NCBI GenBank assembly: GCA_038326615.1
Contig: JBBQKF010000002.1
Location: 14,375-78,374, forward strand
Direction of reading: 5' to 3'
Length of the DNA stretch: 64,000 nucleotides
DNA from: JBBQKF01 sp038326615
GTDB lineage: Bacteria > Bacillota > Clostridia > Saccharofermentanales > UBA5734
In this document: one piece after another, positions 45,463 through 55,514 of the stretch
Position numbering within the stretch: the first letter of the stretch is position 1
Layout: the number at the start of each line of letters is the position of its first letter
Position numbers and translations under genes: made by a program
The notes under the pieces: model-generated
The model's input: only the letters and a program-made list of their open reading frames with translations
Told to the model about the DNA's origin: nothing
Databases searched by the model: none

Positions 45463-46965
45463 ATGCAAACAATAGATTTATTTACAAGCCCGGCAGTAAA
45501 AATTTCTAAAGAAATTAAAAACAAAAACATCTCTGTAAAAGAGGTTGCTAAACATATAATTGACCAGAAAGAAAAGCAGGATGCCATATTGAATGCCTAC
45601 CTTCAATTTGATTCTCGAAAAATATTGGAGGATGCAAAGTCGATTCAATTAAAAATCGATGATGGAACTCTGACTTCCTCGCTTGCAGGTATTCCAATTG
45701 CTGTCAAAGATAATATTTGCACAAAAGGAACCAAAACAACTTGTGGTTCTAAAATGCTCGAAAATTTTATTCCTCCTTATAATGCGACCGTTATTGAAAA
45801 ATTAGAGAAGAGTGGATTAATTATTGCTGGCAAATGCAACCTTGATGAATTTGCAATGGGTAGCACAACTGAAACTTCAGCTTTTGGAAAAACATTAAAT
45901 CCATGGAACAATCTTTATTCTCCTGGAGGATCAAGTGGTGGAAGTGCAGTTGGCGTTTCTTCAGGAACAGCATTTTGTGCACTTGGATCCGATACCGGCG
46001 GCTCAATTCGATTGCCAGCATCATTTTGCGGGATAACAGGACTAAAACCTACGTATGGTGCTGTTTCAAGATACGGCCTTGTTGCTCATGCGTCTTCTCT
46101 TGATCAGATTGGTCCATTAACAAGAAATGTTTTAGATTGTGCAGCTGTTTTTGACCAAATTACAGGGCCAGACTTAATGGATAGCACATGTATTACAACG
46201 AAAGCATCAGATTATTACGAAAATCTAACTTCATTTTTGAATGAAAATGAGAATAACAGCTTGCCTTTAAAAGGTAAAAAGATTGGTATACCTCATGAAT
46301 ACCTTGGAGAAGGTATAGCAGATGAAATCAAAAAATCAATACTTGAGTCAGCAAAAACCTTCGAAAGCCTTGGCGCAGAGTGCGAATATTTCTCGATGCC
46401 AATGGTAAAATATGCAGTCCCAACGTATTATATACTTGCAAGTGCTGAAGCAAGTTCCAATTTATCAAGATATGACGGTGTTAAATATACAACAAGAGCA
46501 GAAAATGTAAATGACCTGATGGAACTTTACTATAAGACAAGAACAGAAAATTTTGGCGATGAAGTTGCTAGACGAATTTTGCTTGGCTCATTTGTTTTAA
46601 GTTCAGGATATTTTGACGCATATTACCAGACCGCTCTTAAAGTCAAAGGAAGAATTAAGAAGGAATTCGATTTTGCATTTTCAAAGTATGATGCTATTCT
46701 TGGACCAACTTCTCCCGATACAGCACCTAAACTTGGAGAAAGTCTGTCTGATCCATTAAAAATGTACTTGAATGATATTTACACTGTTTCTGTTAATCTT
46801 GCAGGTATTCCTGCTATGTCGATTCCATGCGGCTTTGATTCCAATAATATGCCAATCGGAATGCAGCTTATAGGCAGCGCATTTGAAGAAGACAAGTTAT
46901 TTATTTTAGGTGGAATTTATCAGCAACGTACAGACTATCATATGAGAAGACCAGATTTAATTTGA
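45463..46965 (+). CDS. gatA: Asp/Glu-tRNA amidotransferase subunit A
   Basis: Glutaminase subunit of GatCAB. The Ser-cisSer-Lys triad of the amidase family is complete: AVKDNICTKG (Lys), GGSSGGSAVGVSSG and GSDTGGSIRLPASFCG (Ser residues). ATG 45463 (MQTIDLFTSPA) is preferred, with AAAGGATAGG upstream; a longer frame to 45427 gives an unlikely Lys-rich leader. 500 residues, family size. Confidence 0.95.
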   Translation: MQTIDLFTSPAVKISKEIKNKNISVKEVAKHIIDQKEKQDAILNAYLQFDSRKILEDAKSIQLKIDDGTLTSSLAGIPIAVKDNICTKGTKTTCGSKMLENFIPPYNATVIEKLEKSGLIIAGKCNLDEFAMGSTTETSAFGKTLNPWNNLYSPGGSSGGSAVGVSSGTAFCALGSDTGGSIRLPASFCGITGLKPTYGAVSRYGLVAHASSLDQIGPLTRNVLDCAAVFDQITGPDLMDSTCITTKASDYYENLTSFLNENENNSLPLKGKKIGIPHEYLGEGIADEIKKSILESAKTFESLGAECEYFSMPMVKYAVPTYYILASAEASSNLSRYDGVKYTTRAENVNDLMELYYKTRTENFGDEVARRILLGSFVLSSGYFDAYYQTALKVKGRIKKEFDFAFSKYDAILGPTSPDTAPKLGESLSDPLKMYLNDIYTVSVNLAGIPAMSIPCGFDSNNMPIGMQLIGSAFEEDKLFILGGIYQQRTDYHMRRPDLI

Positions 46966-47068
46966 AATTCCAAGGAATGAAATTAATATGTACTACTATA
47001 TAGAATAAAATAAAATGCTATTTATCAATAAATAGTAGAAAGTTTTATTTTTTGGAAATATTGTAAAT

Positions 47069-47234
47069 GGTTCGGGTGTCAAAAGTTAACCGGATAGCTG
47101 TATGTTAAAAAAGTTTTTGAAATCATCAGAAATCGTCCATTACCAGCAATCTACAGCTTGAAACCTTCTGAAGCCATCTTCGAACAACATCTAGTCCATT
47201 GAAAAAGAAAAGTCATGCTTTTGACGCTCGAACC
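47069..47234 (+). mobile_element. MITE-like element, copy C (subfamily 2, most diverged)
   Basis: 166 bp; left end GGTTCGGGTGTCAAAAG, right end CTTTTGACGCTCGAACC (two changes). Interior starts TTAACCGGATAGCTGTATGTT but the central half has many substitutions relative to B and D. A six-base duplication GTAAAT flanks it exactly (47063-47068 and 47235-47240). It is between gatA and gatB. Confidence 0.88.
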
Positions 47235-47414
47235 GTAAATAAATATTTAAAAATGAATTATTATGAAAAATAAGTTTAGTAATATAATAAACAATCTAAA
47301 TAGCATTTATATAAAAAAAGATTTTGTGAATTTTAATAATATAAATTGTCAGCAAAATAAAAAATTTTAAAATCAGTTTTAATCTCTGGTTAAACCCAGT
47401 GAGACGGAGGACAA

Positions 47415-48854
47415 ATGAAACAATACGAAACTGTTATTGGACTTGAAGTCCATGTAGAATTATCAACAAAATCAAAAATATTCTGTTCATGCAAAACAGA
47501 TTTTGGCGGAGAGCCAAACACCCATTGCTGTCCTGTTTGTACAGGAATGCCAGGATCATTGCCTGTATTAAACAAATCGGTTGTAGAAAGAGCAATTCTT
47601 ACAGGTCTTGCAACTAATTGCAGCATTACACCAAATCCGAAATTTGACCGTAAGAATTATTTTTATCCTGATTTGCCAAAAGCATACCAGATTTCGCAAT
47701 TATACTTGCCTATATGCAAAGAGGGATATCTTGATATTACGACTTTGTCAGGTGAAACAAAAAGAGTTGGTATACACGAAATCCATATGGAAGAGGATGC
47801 TGGCAAACTAATACATGATCCATGGGATGACTGTACATTAGTTGACTATAATCGATGCGGAGTTCCGCTCCTTGAAATAGTAAGTGACCCTGATTTAAGA
47901 AATGCACATGAAGCCATACAATATTTAAACAAATTAAAGGCTATTCTTGAATATCTTGGAGTTTCTGACTGTAAAATGCAAGAAGGTTCATTTCGTGCAG
48001 ACATAAACTTGTCAGTACGTCCTGTCGGGCAAAAAGAACTCGGGACAAGAACCGAAATGAAGAACATGAACTCGCTTAAAGCAATTTCAAAGGCTATTGA
48101 AAAAGAAGCAAAAAGACAGATTGAAGCTATCGAAAACGGAAAGAAAATTCGCCAGGAAACCCGTCGTTGGGACGAAAATAAAGACGCATCTTTTGCAATG
48201 AGATCAAAAGAGAACGCACAAGATTATAGGTATTTCCCGGATCCTGACCTTTTACCAATGACAATTTCTGAAGAATGGATTCAATCATTAAGAGAAACTC
48301 TGCCAGAACTTGTTGAAGAGAAAAAAGCAAGATATCGTAAGGACTATACTTTGCCAGAGCTTGATGTTGATATAATAACTTCAACAAAAAATATTGCTGA
48401 TCTTTTTGAAGAAACTATTGCATTTGGCTGTTCTCCTAAAGAAGTATCAAATTGGATAATGGGAGATTTGATGAAACTCCTTAAAGACAAAAACATGGAG
48501 CCTTTGGAAGTTTCAATTAATTCTAAAACATTTGCAGGAATGATTGGATTAATACAAGCTGGAAAAATCAACAGGAATGCTGCAAAATTGATTTTATCTG
48601 AAATAATTAATCATCCGATTAATCTAGATGATTTCATAAAAGAACACAATCTGATTATGGTTTCAGACGATGCTGGAATCAGAGCCTGTGTAATAGAAAT
48701 ATTAACAACCAACCAACAGTCAGTCCGTGATTACAAAAATGGTAAAGATAAGGCAATTCTTTTCCTTGTAGGGCAGGTAATGCGCCAGATGAAAGGTAAA
48801 GCAGACCCAGGAGTTGTGAACACAATTTTAAAAGAAGAAATTGATAAAATATAA
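47415..48854 (+). CDS. gatB: Asp/Glu-tRNA amidotransferase subunit B
   Basis: Kinase/transamidase subunit of GatCAB. ETVIGLEVHVELSTKSKIFC and the zinc Cys set (CSCKTDFGGEPNTHCCPVC), NYFYPDLPKAYQISQ, HMEEDAGKL, and a C-terminal YqeY-like tail (YKNGKDKAILFLVGQVM, then KADPGVVNTILKEEI). GGAGG precedes ATG 47415. 479 residues. Together with gatA and gatC it gives a full GatCAB. Confidence 0.96.
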   Translation: MKQYETVIGLEVHVELSTKSKIFCSCKTDFGGEPNTHCCPVCTGMPGSLPVLNKSVVERAILTGLATNCSITPNPKFDRKNYFYPDLPKAYQISQLYLPICKEGYLDITTLSGETKRVGIHEIHMEEDAGKLIHDPWDDCTLVDYNRCGVPLLEIVSDPDLRNAHEAIQYLNKLKAILEYLGVSDCKMQEGSFRADINLSVRPVGQKELGTRTEMKNMNSLKAISKAIEKEAKRQIEAIENGKKIRQETRRWDENKDASFAMRSKENAQDYRYFPDPDLLPMTISEEWIQSLRETLPELVEEKKARYRKDYTLPELDVDIITSTKNIADLFEETIAFGCSPKEVSNWIMGDLMKLLKDKNMEPLEVSINSKTFAGMIGLIQAGKINRNAAKLILSEIINHPINLDDFIKEHNLIMVSDDAGIRACVIEILTTNQQSVRDYKNGKDKAILFLVGQVMRQMKGKADPGVVNTILKEEIDKI

Positions 48855-48891
48855 AAAATAAAAACAATTAGATTCACGAAAGATAAACATT

Positions 48892-49060
48892 GGTTCGGGT
48901 GTCAAAAGTTAACCGGATAGCTGTATGTTAAAAAAGTTGATGAAATCGCCAAATATTGGCCATTACAAGCAATCTGGCATTTGAAATCTTCTTTAAGTCA
49001 TCGTCGAGCAAAATCTGACTAATCACAATAAATAAAAATCATGCTTTTGACACCCGAACC
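48892..49060 (+). mobile_element. MITE-like element, copy D (subfamily 2)
   Basis: 169 bp; perfect 17-bp terminal inverted repeats GGTTCGGGTGTCAAAAG / CTTTTGACACCCGAACC, the best-preserved copy. Interior nearly identical to copy B. Flanks resemble each other (AACATT left, AACAATT right) but not exactly. It lies in the gatB-nagB gap. Confidence 0.9.
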
Positions 49061-49091
49061 AACAATTAAATTCACAAAAAAAACAATTAAA

Positions 49092-49120
49092 TTCACAATG
49101 GAATGATATTGGGGTATAAT
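49092..49120 (+). promoter_or_regulatory. Promoter of the nagB-like gene
   Basis: TTCACA (49092-49097), 17-bp spacer, TATAAT (49115-49120), about 38 bases before ATG 49158. It starts just after MITE-like copy D. Confidence 0.7.
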
Positions 49121-49157
49121 AAATTATAAACAGCAAATCTTAGAGGAGGTGTCACAT

Positions 49158-49883
49158 ATGAACATTCAAGTAGTACAAAACTATGAACAACTTTGTAAGA
49201 TAGCAGCATTTATAATTGCTGCGCAAGTTATTTCCAAGCCTAAAACAGTTTTAGGAACAGCAACAGGAAGTACCGCTCTTGGCGTTTATTCTTCGCTTTG
49301 TGATATTTATGAAGATGGAGATGTGGATTTTTCGAAAACTCAGATATTCAATCTTGATGAATACTGGGGATTAGATAAAACTCATATTCAAAGCCATTAC
49401 AATTATATCAGAACAAACCTTGTTGACCGGATTAATATACCGGAGGATTCATTTAATATTCCTGACGGATCAGCAATTGAGGTTTTTGAAGAATGCAAGA
49501 GATATGAGAAATCAATAGACAAGGCAGGCGGAATCGATCTTCAATTATTAGGTCTTGGTAGAAATGGTCATATTGGTTTCAACGAACCTTCTGATTATTT
49601 TTCTCCATATACTTATCTTGTTGAACTCCTTGAGCTTACGAGAATATCTAATGCACACTTTTTTAACCATATCAATGAAGTTCCTAAAGAAGCTATTAGT
49701 ATGGGAATTGGAACAATTATGAGAGCAAAAAAGGTTTTACTTGTTGCTTCAGGCTATGAAAAAGCATCCGCTATCCGTGAAATGGTCGAAAAGAAAGTCA
49801 CGCCAGCATGTCCGGCATCAATTTTACATTTCCATCAGGATGCAACTATTCTTATTGATGAGGCTGCTGCATCATTGTTGTAA
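49158..49883 (+). CDS. nagB: Glucosamine-6-phosphate deaminase
   Basis: Converts glucosamine-6-P to fructose-6-P and ammonia. Motifs: LGTATGSTALGVYSSL (phosphate loop), IFNLDEYWGLDKTHIQSH (catalytic Asp and the LDEY signature), LLGLGRNGHIGFNEP (catalytic His/Glu region). ATG 49158 is eight bases after GAGGAGG; a GTG at 49149 overlaps that site. 241 residues, typical NagB size. NagA and NagE are not present nearby. Confidence 0.92.
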   Translation: MNIQVVQNYEQLCKIAAFIIAAQVISKPKTVLGTATGSTALGVYSSLCDIYEDGDVDFSKTQIFNLDEYWGLDKTHIQSHYNYIRTNLVDRINIPEDSFNIPDGSAIEVFEECKRYEKSIDKAGGIDLQLLGLGRNGHIGFNEPSDYFSPYTYLVELLELTRISNAHFFNHINEVPKEAISMGIGTIMRAKKVLLVASGYEKASAIREMVEKKVTPACPASILHFHQDATILIDEAAASLL

Positions 49884-49913
49884 ATTTTCTAATCAGAAAG
49901 GAACCTATCAATC

Positions 49914-52900
49914 ATGAATGAAAAACAGATGGTGCGACGAGTTTTTGTAGAAAAACGCAAGGAATTCTCAATCGAAGCTAATGAAATTCTAAAAGATCTT
50001 AAAACTAACCTTGGAATAAAGACGTTAACCGGCATCCGAGTTATTAACAGATACGATATTTCAGGTGTTACACAAGATGAATTTGATAAAGCTTTACCCC
50101 TTGTTTTCTCAGAACCTCCCGTAGACAATGTTTACCTAGAAAATGTAGATATCCTAGAAGCGACTGCTGTTTTTGCTATTGAATCCCTTCCTGGTCAGTA
50201 TGACCAACGAGCAGATTCTGCTGCACAATGTGTTCAGATTCTTACATGTGGAATTAAGCCAATTTGCATCACTGCGAGAGTAATTGCCCTTTTTGGGAAT
50301 GTATCATTAGAGGATGTCAATTCTATTAAAAATTACATGATTAACCCAGTTGAATGCCGACAGGCAAGTCTTGATAAGCCTTTGACATTAGAGCAGGAAA
50401 TGCCAATACCAGATGATGTCATATCCGTTGATGGTTTTATAAATATGACCGCTGATGACCTTAAATCATACAGAGTGGATACGGGGTTTGCTATGTCAGA
50501 TGAAGATTTGCTTTTTACGCAATCATATTTTATTAATGAAAAAAGAAATCCGACAATTACTGAATTAAAAGTTCTTGACACATATTGGTCAGATCATTGC
50601 AGACATACAACATTTTTAACAAGAATTAAATCAGTTGAGTTTGCAAGCAATGACAAAATCTCAAACAAAATGCATGAGATATTTACTGATTATAAGAATA
50701 AAAGAGAAGAAATTTACGGTGCAAGAATATCGTCTAAACCAATTTGCTTAATGGATCTTGCGACTATGGCAATGAAACAACTTAAGAAAAACGGTGTTCT
50801 TGACGACCTTGATGAATCTGAAGAAATTAATGCTTGTAGCATCCGCGTTCCTGTAACAATTGATGGAGAAAAGCAAGAATATCTTGTAATGTTCAAAAAT
50901 GAGACTCATAATCATCCTACCGAAATAGAACCTTTTGGCGGTGCAGCTACTTGTCTTGGTGGCGCAATTAGAGATCCTTTGTCTGGCCGTTCTTATGTAT
51001 ATCAGGCAATGAGAGTGACAGGAAGCGGAGACCCAACTGCACCTTTAAATCAGACTTTGCCAGGAAAACTTTCACAAAGGAAAATTTCAACTGGAGCAGC
51101 TGCTGGGTATAGTTCATACGGTAATCAGATTGGTCTTGCTACTGGTCAAGTTGATGAACTTTACCACCCTGGATATATCGCAAAACGCATGGAGATTGGT
51201 GCAGTTATAGCTGCAGCACCTGCAAAGAATGTTGTTCGTGAAGAGCCTTCGCCAGGTGATATTGTGATTCTGCTTGGTGGTCGTACCGGAAGAGACGGAT
51301 GTGGTGGCGCAACCGGTTCATCAAAAGAACATGATGAAAAATCGATTGAAAAGTGTGGGTCAGAGGTGCAAAAAGGTAATCCTCCAACCGAAAGAAAAAT
51401 CCAGAGACTGTTTAGAAACCCACAGGTTTCAACTTTAATAAAGCGTTGTAACGACTTTGGCGCAGGTGGCGTTTGTGTTGCAATCGGTGAACTTGCAGAT
51501 GGACTTACAATTTCTTTGAATCTGGTACCTAGGAAGTATGACGGGCTTGATGGAACTGAACTTGCCATTTCTGAATCTCAAGAAAGAATGGCTGTTGTAA
51601 TTGATGCCAAAAACGAAGAATTGTTCTTGTCATATGCTTTGAAGGAAAATCTTGAGGCTGTTAAAGTTGCAACTGTAACTGAAGAAAAGCGCATGGAGAT
51701 GATTTGGAGAGGCAAGAAAATAGTTGATCTTTCGAGAGAATTTATTAATTCAAACGGAGCTCCTCAGGAAACTGATGTTATTATTTCTTCTCCTGATATG
51801 CAGAATTCTTATTTTAAAACTCTTCCGCTTGAATTTAAAGATGGCGATTTTGTCAAAACAATGCAAGAAATTCTTAAGTCACGGGAATGCTGTTCACGAA
51901 AAGGTCTTGTAGAAAGATTTGACAGTACAATTGGTTCAAATACTGTGTTAATGCCTTTTGGAGGCAAAACGCAGCTTTCACCCGAAAATGGTATGGCGGC
52001 AAGAATTCCTGTCCTTAATGGAACAACTAGCACAACATCGCTAATGACTTATGGTTTTGACCCGTATCTTTCATCATGGAGCCCTTTCCATGGAGCATAT
52101 TATGCCGTGCTTGAATCTTTGTCGAAAATTGCATCTATGGGCGGAAATCCTCTTAAAGCAAGACTTACATTTCAAGAATATTTCGAAAGAGTTGGATTTG
52201 ATCCTCTCAAGTGGGGGAACCCATTTGCGGCACTTTTGGGAGCGTATAAAGCTCAGATTGATTTTGGAACACCTGCAATAGGTGGTAAAGACAGTATGTC
52301 AGGAACTTTTAAGGATATTCATGTTCCTCCAACATTGGTCAGTTTTGCAGTAGGAATAACTGATTCTTCAAGTGTAATTTCGTCAGGTTTTAAGAAAAGT
52401 GGTAGCATTGTTATTATGTTACCCGTTAAAGTTGATGATCTTTTCCTTCCAGATAAAACCCAAGTCAAAGAAATGTATTCAATTGTAAATATGCTTAAGG
52501 ATTCCAATCTTACTTTAAGCTCGTCAGTTGTTAAAGTTGGCGGTATTGCTGTTGCAATTGCAAAGATGGCTTTCGGAAATATGATTGGATTTAAATTTGA
52601 AGAAAACCTAAAGATAGAGAATATTTTCCTTCCTATGCAAGGAAGTCTTATTATTGAAGTTGATGCTAATGAAACAAAAATCAAAGAAACGAAAGATTTG
52701 TGGAAAAAAATTATTGATGCTGGCGGATTTATCGTCGGTAATACATCCGTTGAAGCCGATTTAGAATTTTGCGGACAAACAATTTCGCTTTCAGAATGTC
52801 TTGTAAATTGGGAATTGCCTCTAGAAAAAGTATTTCCTGCTCATGCAAATCTTGAAGGCAGCCCACAAGCTTTTAGTGAAATAAAAAATACCAACACGAG

Positions 52901-53723
52901 AAACTCAACTATTAAAATTGCAAAACCACGTGTATTTATTCCAGTGTTCCCAGGAACAAACTGTGAGTACGATTCAGCTGCAGCTTTTGAAAGAGCAGGC
53001 GCAATTGCAGATGTCGTTGTCTTTAGAAACCTTACACCAAATGATATACAAGACTCAATTAATGAAATGAGCAGAGCCATCAGTAACGCGAATATGATTA
53101 TGATACCTGGTGGATTTAGTGGCGGAGATGAACCGGAAGGGTCAGGAAAATTCATTGCAACAGCATTCAGAAACCCTTTTGTTGCTGAACAAATCCAAAA
53201 ACTTTTAACTGACAGGGATGGGCTTATTCTTGGAATATGCAATGGATTCCAAGCTTTGATCAAACTTGGGTTACTTCCTTTTGGTGAAATACTTAAACTT
53301 GAGAATGATTATCCTACTCTAACTTTCAATTGCATTGGCCGGCATGTCTCCTCATATATTCAAACAAAAATTATTTCAAACAAATCACCATGGCTTGCTA
53401 AAACTAATTGCGGCGATATCCATAGTATCCCAGTTTCCCATGGCGAAGGAAGATTTGTTGCATCTCAAGAAATGATTGATAATCTCGCTCTTAACGGACA
53501 GATTGCAACACAATATGTTGACCAAAACGGTATTCCATCTAACTTGTCAGCTTTTAACCCGAATGGCTCAGTAGCTTCAATTGAAGGGATAACAAGTCCT
53601 GACGGAAGAATATTTGGTAAAATGGGGCATTCTGAGAGACTAGGAATTGACGTGGGTAAAAATATTTTTGGAGAAAAAGATCAGAAGATTTTTGAATCCG
53701 GGGTATCGTATTTTAGAGATTAA
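49914..53723 (+). CDS. purL: Phosphoribosylformylglycinamidine synthase, single-chain PurL
   Basis: Fourth step of purine synthesis: FGAR + Gln + ATP to FGAM. 1269 residues, combining a PurS-like N-terminus, the two-part AIRS-like synthetase and a C-terminal glutaminase. Key motifs: SDHCRHTTF, KNETHNHPTEIEPFGGAATC, GGRTGRDGCGGATGSS, GGKDSMSGTF, and in the amidotransferase part PGTNCEYD, MIPGGFSGGDE, GICNGFQALIKLG (nucleophile Cys) and VSHGEGRF (catalytic His/Glu). Full length with no disruption. It lies 30 bases after nagB; other pur genes are not present. Confidence 0.96.
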   Translation: MNEKQMVRRVFVEKRKEFSIEANEILKDLKTNLGIKTLTGIRVINRYDISGVTQDEFDKALPLVFSEPPVDNVYLENVDILEATAVFAIESLPGQYDQRADSAAQCVQILTCGIKPICITARVIALFGNVSLEDVNSIKNYMINPVECRQASLDKPLTLEQEMPIPDDVISVDGFINMTADDLKSYRVDTGFAMSDEDLLFTQSYFINEKRNPTITELKVLDTYWSDHCRHTTFLTRIKSVEFASNDKISNKMHEIFTDYKNKREEIYGARISSKPICLMDLATMAMKQLKKNGVLDDLDESEEINACSIRVPVTIDGEKQEYLVMFKNETHNHPTEIEPFGGAATCLGGAIRDPLSGRSYVYQAMRVTGSGDPTAPLNQTLPGKLSQRKISTGAAAGYSSYGNQIGLATGQVDELYHPGYIAKRMEIGAVIAAAPAKNVVREEPSPGDIVILLGGRTGRDGCGGATGSSKEHDEKSIEKCGSEVQKGNPPTERKIQRLFRNPQVSTLIKRCNDFGAGGVCVAIGELADGLTISLNLVPRKYDGLDGTELAISESQERMAVVIDAKNEELFLSYALKENLEAVKVATVTEEKRMEMIWRGKKIVDLSREFINSNGAPQETDVIISSPDMQNSYFKTLPLEFKDGDFVKTMQEILKSRECCSRKGLVERFDSTIGSNTVLMPFGGKTQLSPENGMAARIPVLNGTTSTTSLMTYGFDPYLSSWSPFHGAYYAVLESLSKIASMGGNPLKARLTFQEYFERVGFDPLKWGNPFAALLGAYKAQIDFGTPAIGGKDSMSGTFKDIHVPPTLVSFAVGITDSSSVISSGFKKSGSIVIMLPVKVDDLFLPDKTQVKEMYSIVNMLKDSNLTLSSSVVKVGGIAVAIAKMAFGNMIGFKFEENLKIENIFLPMQGSLIIEVDANETKIKETKDLWKKIIDAGGFIVGNTSVEADLEFCGQTISLSECLVNWELPLEKVFPAHANLEGSPQAFSEIKNTNTRNSTIKIAKPRVFIPVFPGTNCEYDSAAAFERAGAIADVVVFRNLTPNDIQDSINEMSRAISNANMIMIPGGFSGGDEPEGSGKFIATAFRNPFVAEQIQKLLTDRDGLILGICNGFQALIKLGLLPFGEILKLENDYPTLTFNCIGRHVSSYIQTKIISNKSPWLAKTNCGDIHSIPVSHGEGRFVASQEMIDNLALNGQIATQYVDQNGIPSNLSAFNPNGSVASIEGITSPDGRIFGKMGHSERLGIDVGKNIFGEKDQKIFESGVSYFRD

Positions 53724-54083
53724 TCCATTTTGTTGACAATATAGAATTGTGGCAAATAAGCTGTGATTATTATATTTTCTTTAAAAGTAATCGCAAGGTA
53801 CTTGTAAATTTAAAAAATTCAAAATGACATCTTTTATTTGTTAAGAGGTTGCTTTTTCAGCCCTATGGACTTTTTGGCAATTTACATCACTATGTAAGAT
53901 TATAGCGAAAATATTGTTGAAAAGTTGTTGGAATATTGTTTAAAAGTTGTTGAAATGCGAAAAAAATCTTTTTTTGGCTCATAAATCATTTACAAGAATA
54001 ATGCATTGTGATAGACTCTTATAGCATTTGTGCAAAAGTGGCACAATTATTTAATTAAAAAATCCATTTAGGAGGAATATACC
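53724..54083. other. Intergenic region before tig
   Basis: No gene. Holds two direct copies of a 22-bp unit ATATTGTTGAAAAGTTGTTG (starting 53911 and 53933) and TTGACA at 53733 lacking a good -10. AGGAGG before tig lies at its end. Confidence 0.55.
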
Positions 54084-55367
54084 ATGAGTTCTGTAATTAA
54101 TAAGAAAGAAAACAGTGTTGTTGAAATTTCGTTTGACGTTTCAGCTGAGGATTTTGGCGAAGCTTTGAAGAAGTCATTTCAGAAAAGTGCAAAAAAATTC
54201 AATATACCAGGGTTTCGTCCAGGCAAAGCACCGATGAAAATTGTTACCAAATACTACGGAGAAGGCGCTCTTTATGATGAAGCAATTGAAGAAATTGCAA
54301 GTTCATCATATGTTAAAGCAATCGAAGAACACAAATTGGACCCAGTTTCACGTCCTGAAATCGGTGAAATAACTGAAATTGGCAGTGAAAAAGGCATTAA
54401 ATTTACCATTACTGTTACTGTAAAACCTGATGTTACACTTGGCCAATATAAGGGGATTGAAGTTTCAAAGGCTATCGTTGTTGTAACTGATGATCAAATA
54501 GAAGCTGAACTTGACAAGGTTAAAGAAAGAAATTCAAGAATGATTCCAGTTGAAGATCGTGAAGTTCTTACTGGTGACACTGCAAATATTGATTATGAAG
54601 GATCCCTAGATGGCGTTTTATTTGATGGTGGAAAAGGCGCAAGTTATGACCTCGCAATTGGTTCTGGATCTTTTATTCCTGGTTTTGAAGAACAAGTTAT
54701 CGGTCGTCCTATCGGCGAAGAATTTTCAATTGATGTAACTTTTCCAGAAGATTATCATAGTGAAGATCTTAAAGGCAAATCAGTAGTCTTTAAAGTTGTG
54801 GTAAATTCTATCAAAGTTAAGGAACTTCCTGTAGCTGATGATGAATTTGCAAAAGACGTAAGTGAATTTGACACACTTGTAGAATACAAAGCAAGCCTTC
54901 GTGCAAAACTTCAGGATTCCGCTGAGAAAAAAGCAGAAATCGAATTTGAAGATCAATTGCTTTCGAAAGTTGTTGAAAATGCAACAATTGAAGTTCCAGC
55001 TACTATGATTGAATCTGAACTTGATCGTATGATTGATGAGCAGTCTCAGAGAATGAGTCAGCAGGGGATTCAGATTGAACAATACTTACAGTATATGGGT
55101 CAGGACATGGATGCTTTCCGCGATGGACTTAAAGATTCTGCTACAACAAGAATTAAAACAAATCTTGTAATTGAAAGCATAGGAAATGCTGAATCTGTTG
55201 ATGTTTCTGAAGCTGAAGTTGACGAAGAAATCGGCAAACTTGCTACTAAGTATAACATGAAAGAAGAAGATTTAAAGAAACAGTTCAGTGGAGACAATTC
55301 ATATATCAAACAGGGAGTTATTGTACGCAAAACACTTGATCTCCTTAAGGCTGAAGCAAAAGATTAA
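54084..55367 (+). CDS. tig: Trigger factor
   Basis: Ribosome-associated chaperone and peptidyl-prolyl isomerase. The N-terminal ribosome-binding signature GFRPGKAP is present (in KKFNIPGFRPGKAPMKIV), then the FKBP-like PPIase domain (DTANIDYEGSLDGVLFDGGK and FPEDYHSEDLKGK), and a helical C-terminal chaperone part to residue 427. AGGAGG precedes ATG. Heads the classic tig-clpP-clpX order. Confidence 0.96.
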   Translation: MSSVINKKENSVVEISFDVSAEDFGEALKKSFQKSAKKFNIPGFRPGKAPMKIVTKYYGEGALYDEAIEEIASSSYVKAIEEHKLDPVSRPEIGEITEIGSEKGIKFTITVTVKPDVTLGQYKGIEVSKAIVVVTDDQIEAELDKVKERNSRMIPVEDREVLTGDTANIDYEGSLDGVLFDGGKGASYDLAIGSGSFIPGFEEQVIGRPIGEEFSIDVTFPEDYHSEDLKGKSVVFKVVVNSIKVKELPVADDEFAKDVSEFDTLVEYKASLRAKLQDSAEKKAEIEFEDQLLSKVVENATIEVPATMIESELDRMIDEQSQRMSQQGIQIEQYLQYMGQDMDAFRDGLKDSATTRIKTNLVIESIGNAESVDVSEAEVDEEIGKLATKYNMKEEDLKKQFSGDNSYIKQGVIVRKTLDLLKAEAKD

Positions 55368-55449
55368 TTATGAAATTTGAACATAGGATTTAAAATTGTT
55401 CGAAAATTATTCATAAATTTGTCATTTTCGTCATGAGATGATTTATTAT

Positions 55450-55492
55450 ACTGATGACATGAGGGGGAAGCGGCAACCGTTTCCCTATCAGT
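55450..55492 (+). promoter_or_regulatory. Stable two-part hairpin in the clpP leader
   Basis: GGGAAGCGG (55465-55473) pairs with CCGTTTCCC (55477-55485) over a CAA loop, with ACTGAT (55450-55455) and ATCAGT (55487-55492) closing the base. There is no T run, so it is not a terminator; it ends about 22 bases before the clpP start, next to the ribosome site. Confidence 0.6.
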
Positions 55493-55514
55493 TTATTGAG
55501 AGGAGAAAATTTAT

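Noticed and set aside
48892..49060. tRNA gene suggested by GGTTCG strings
   Set aside because: GGTTCGGGTGTC is part of the element's inverted repeat; no cloverleaf or anticodon arm can be drawn.
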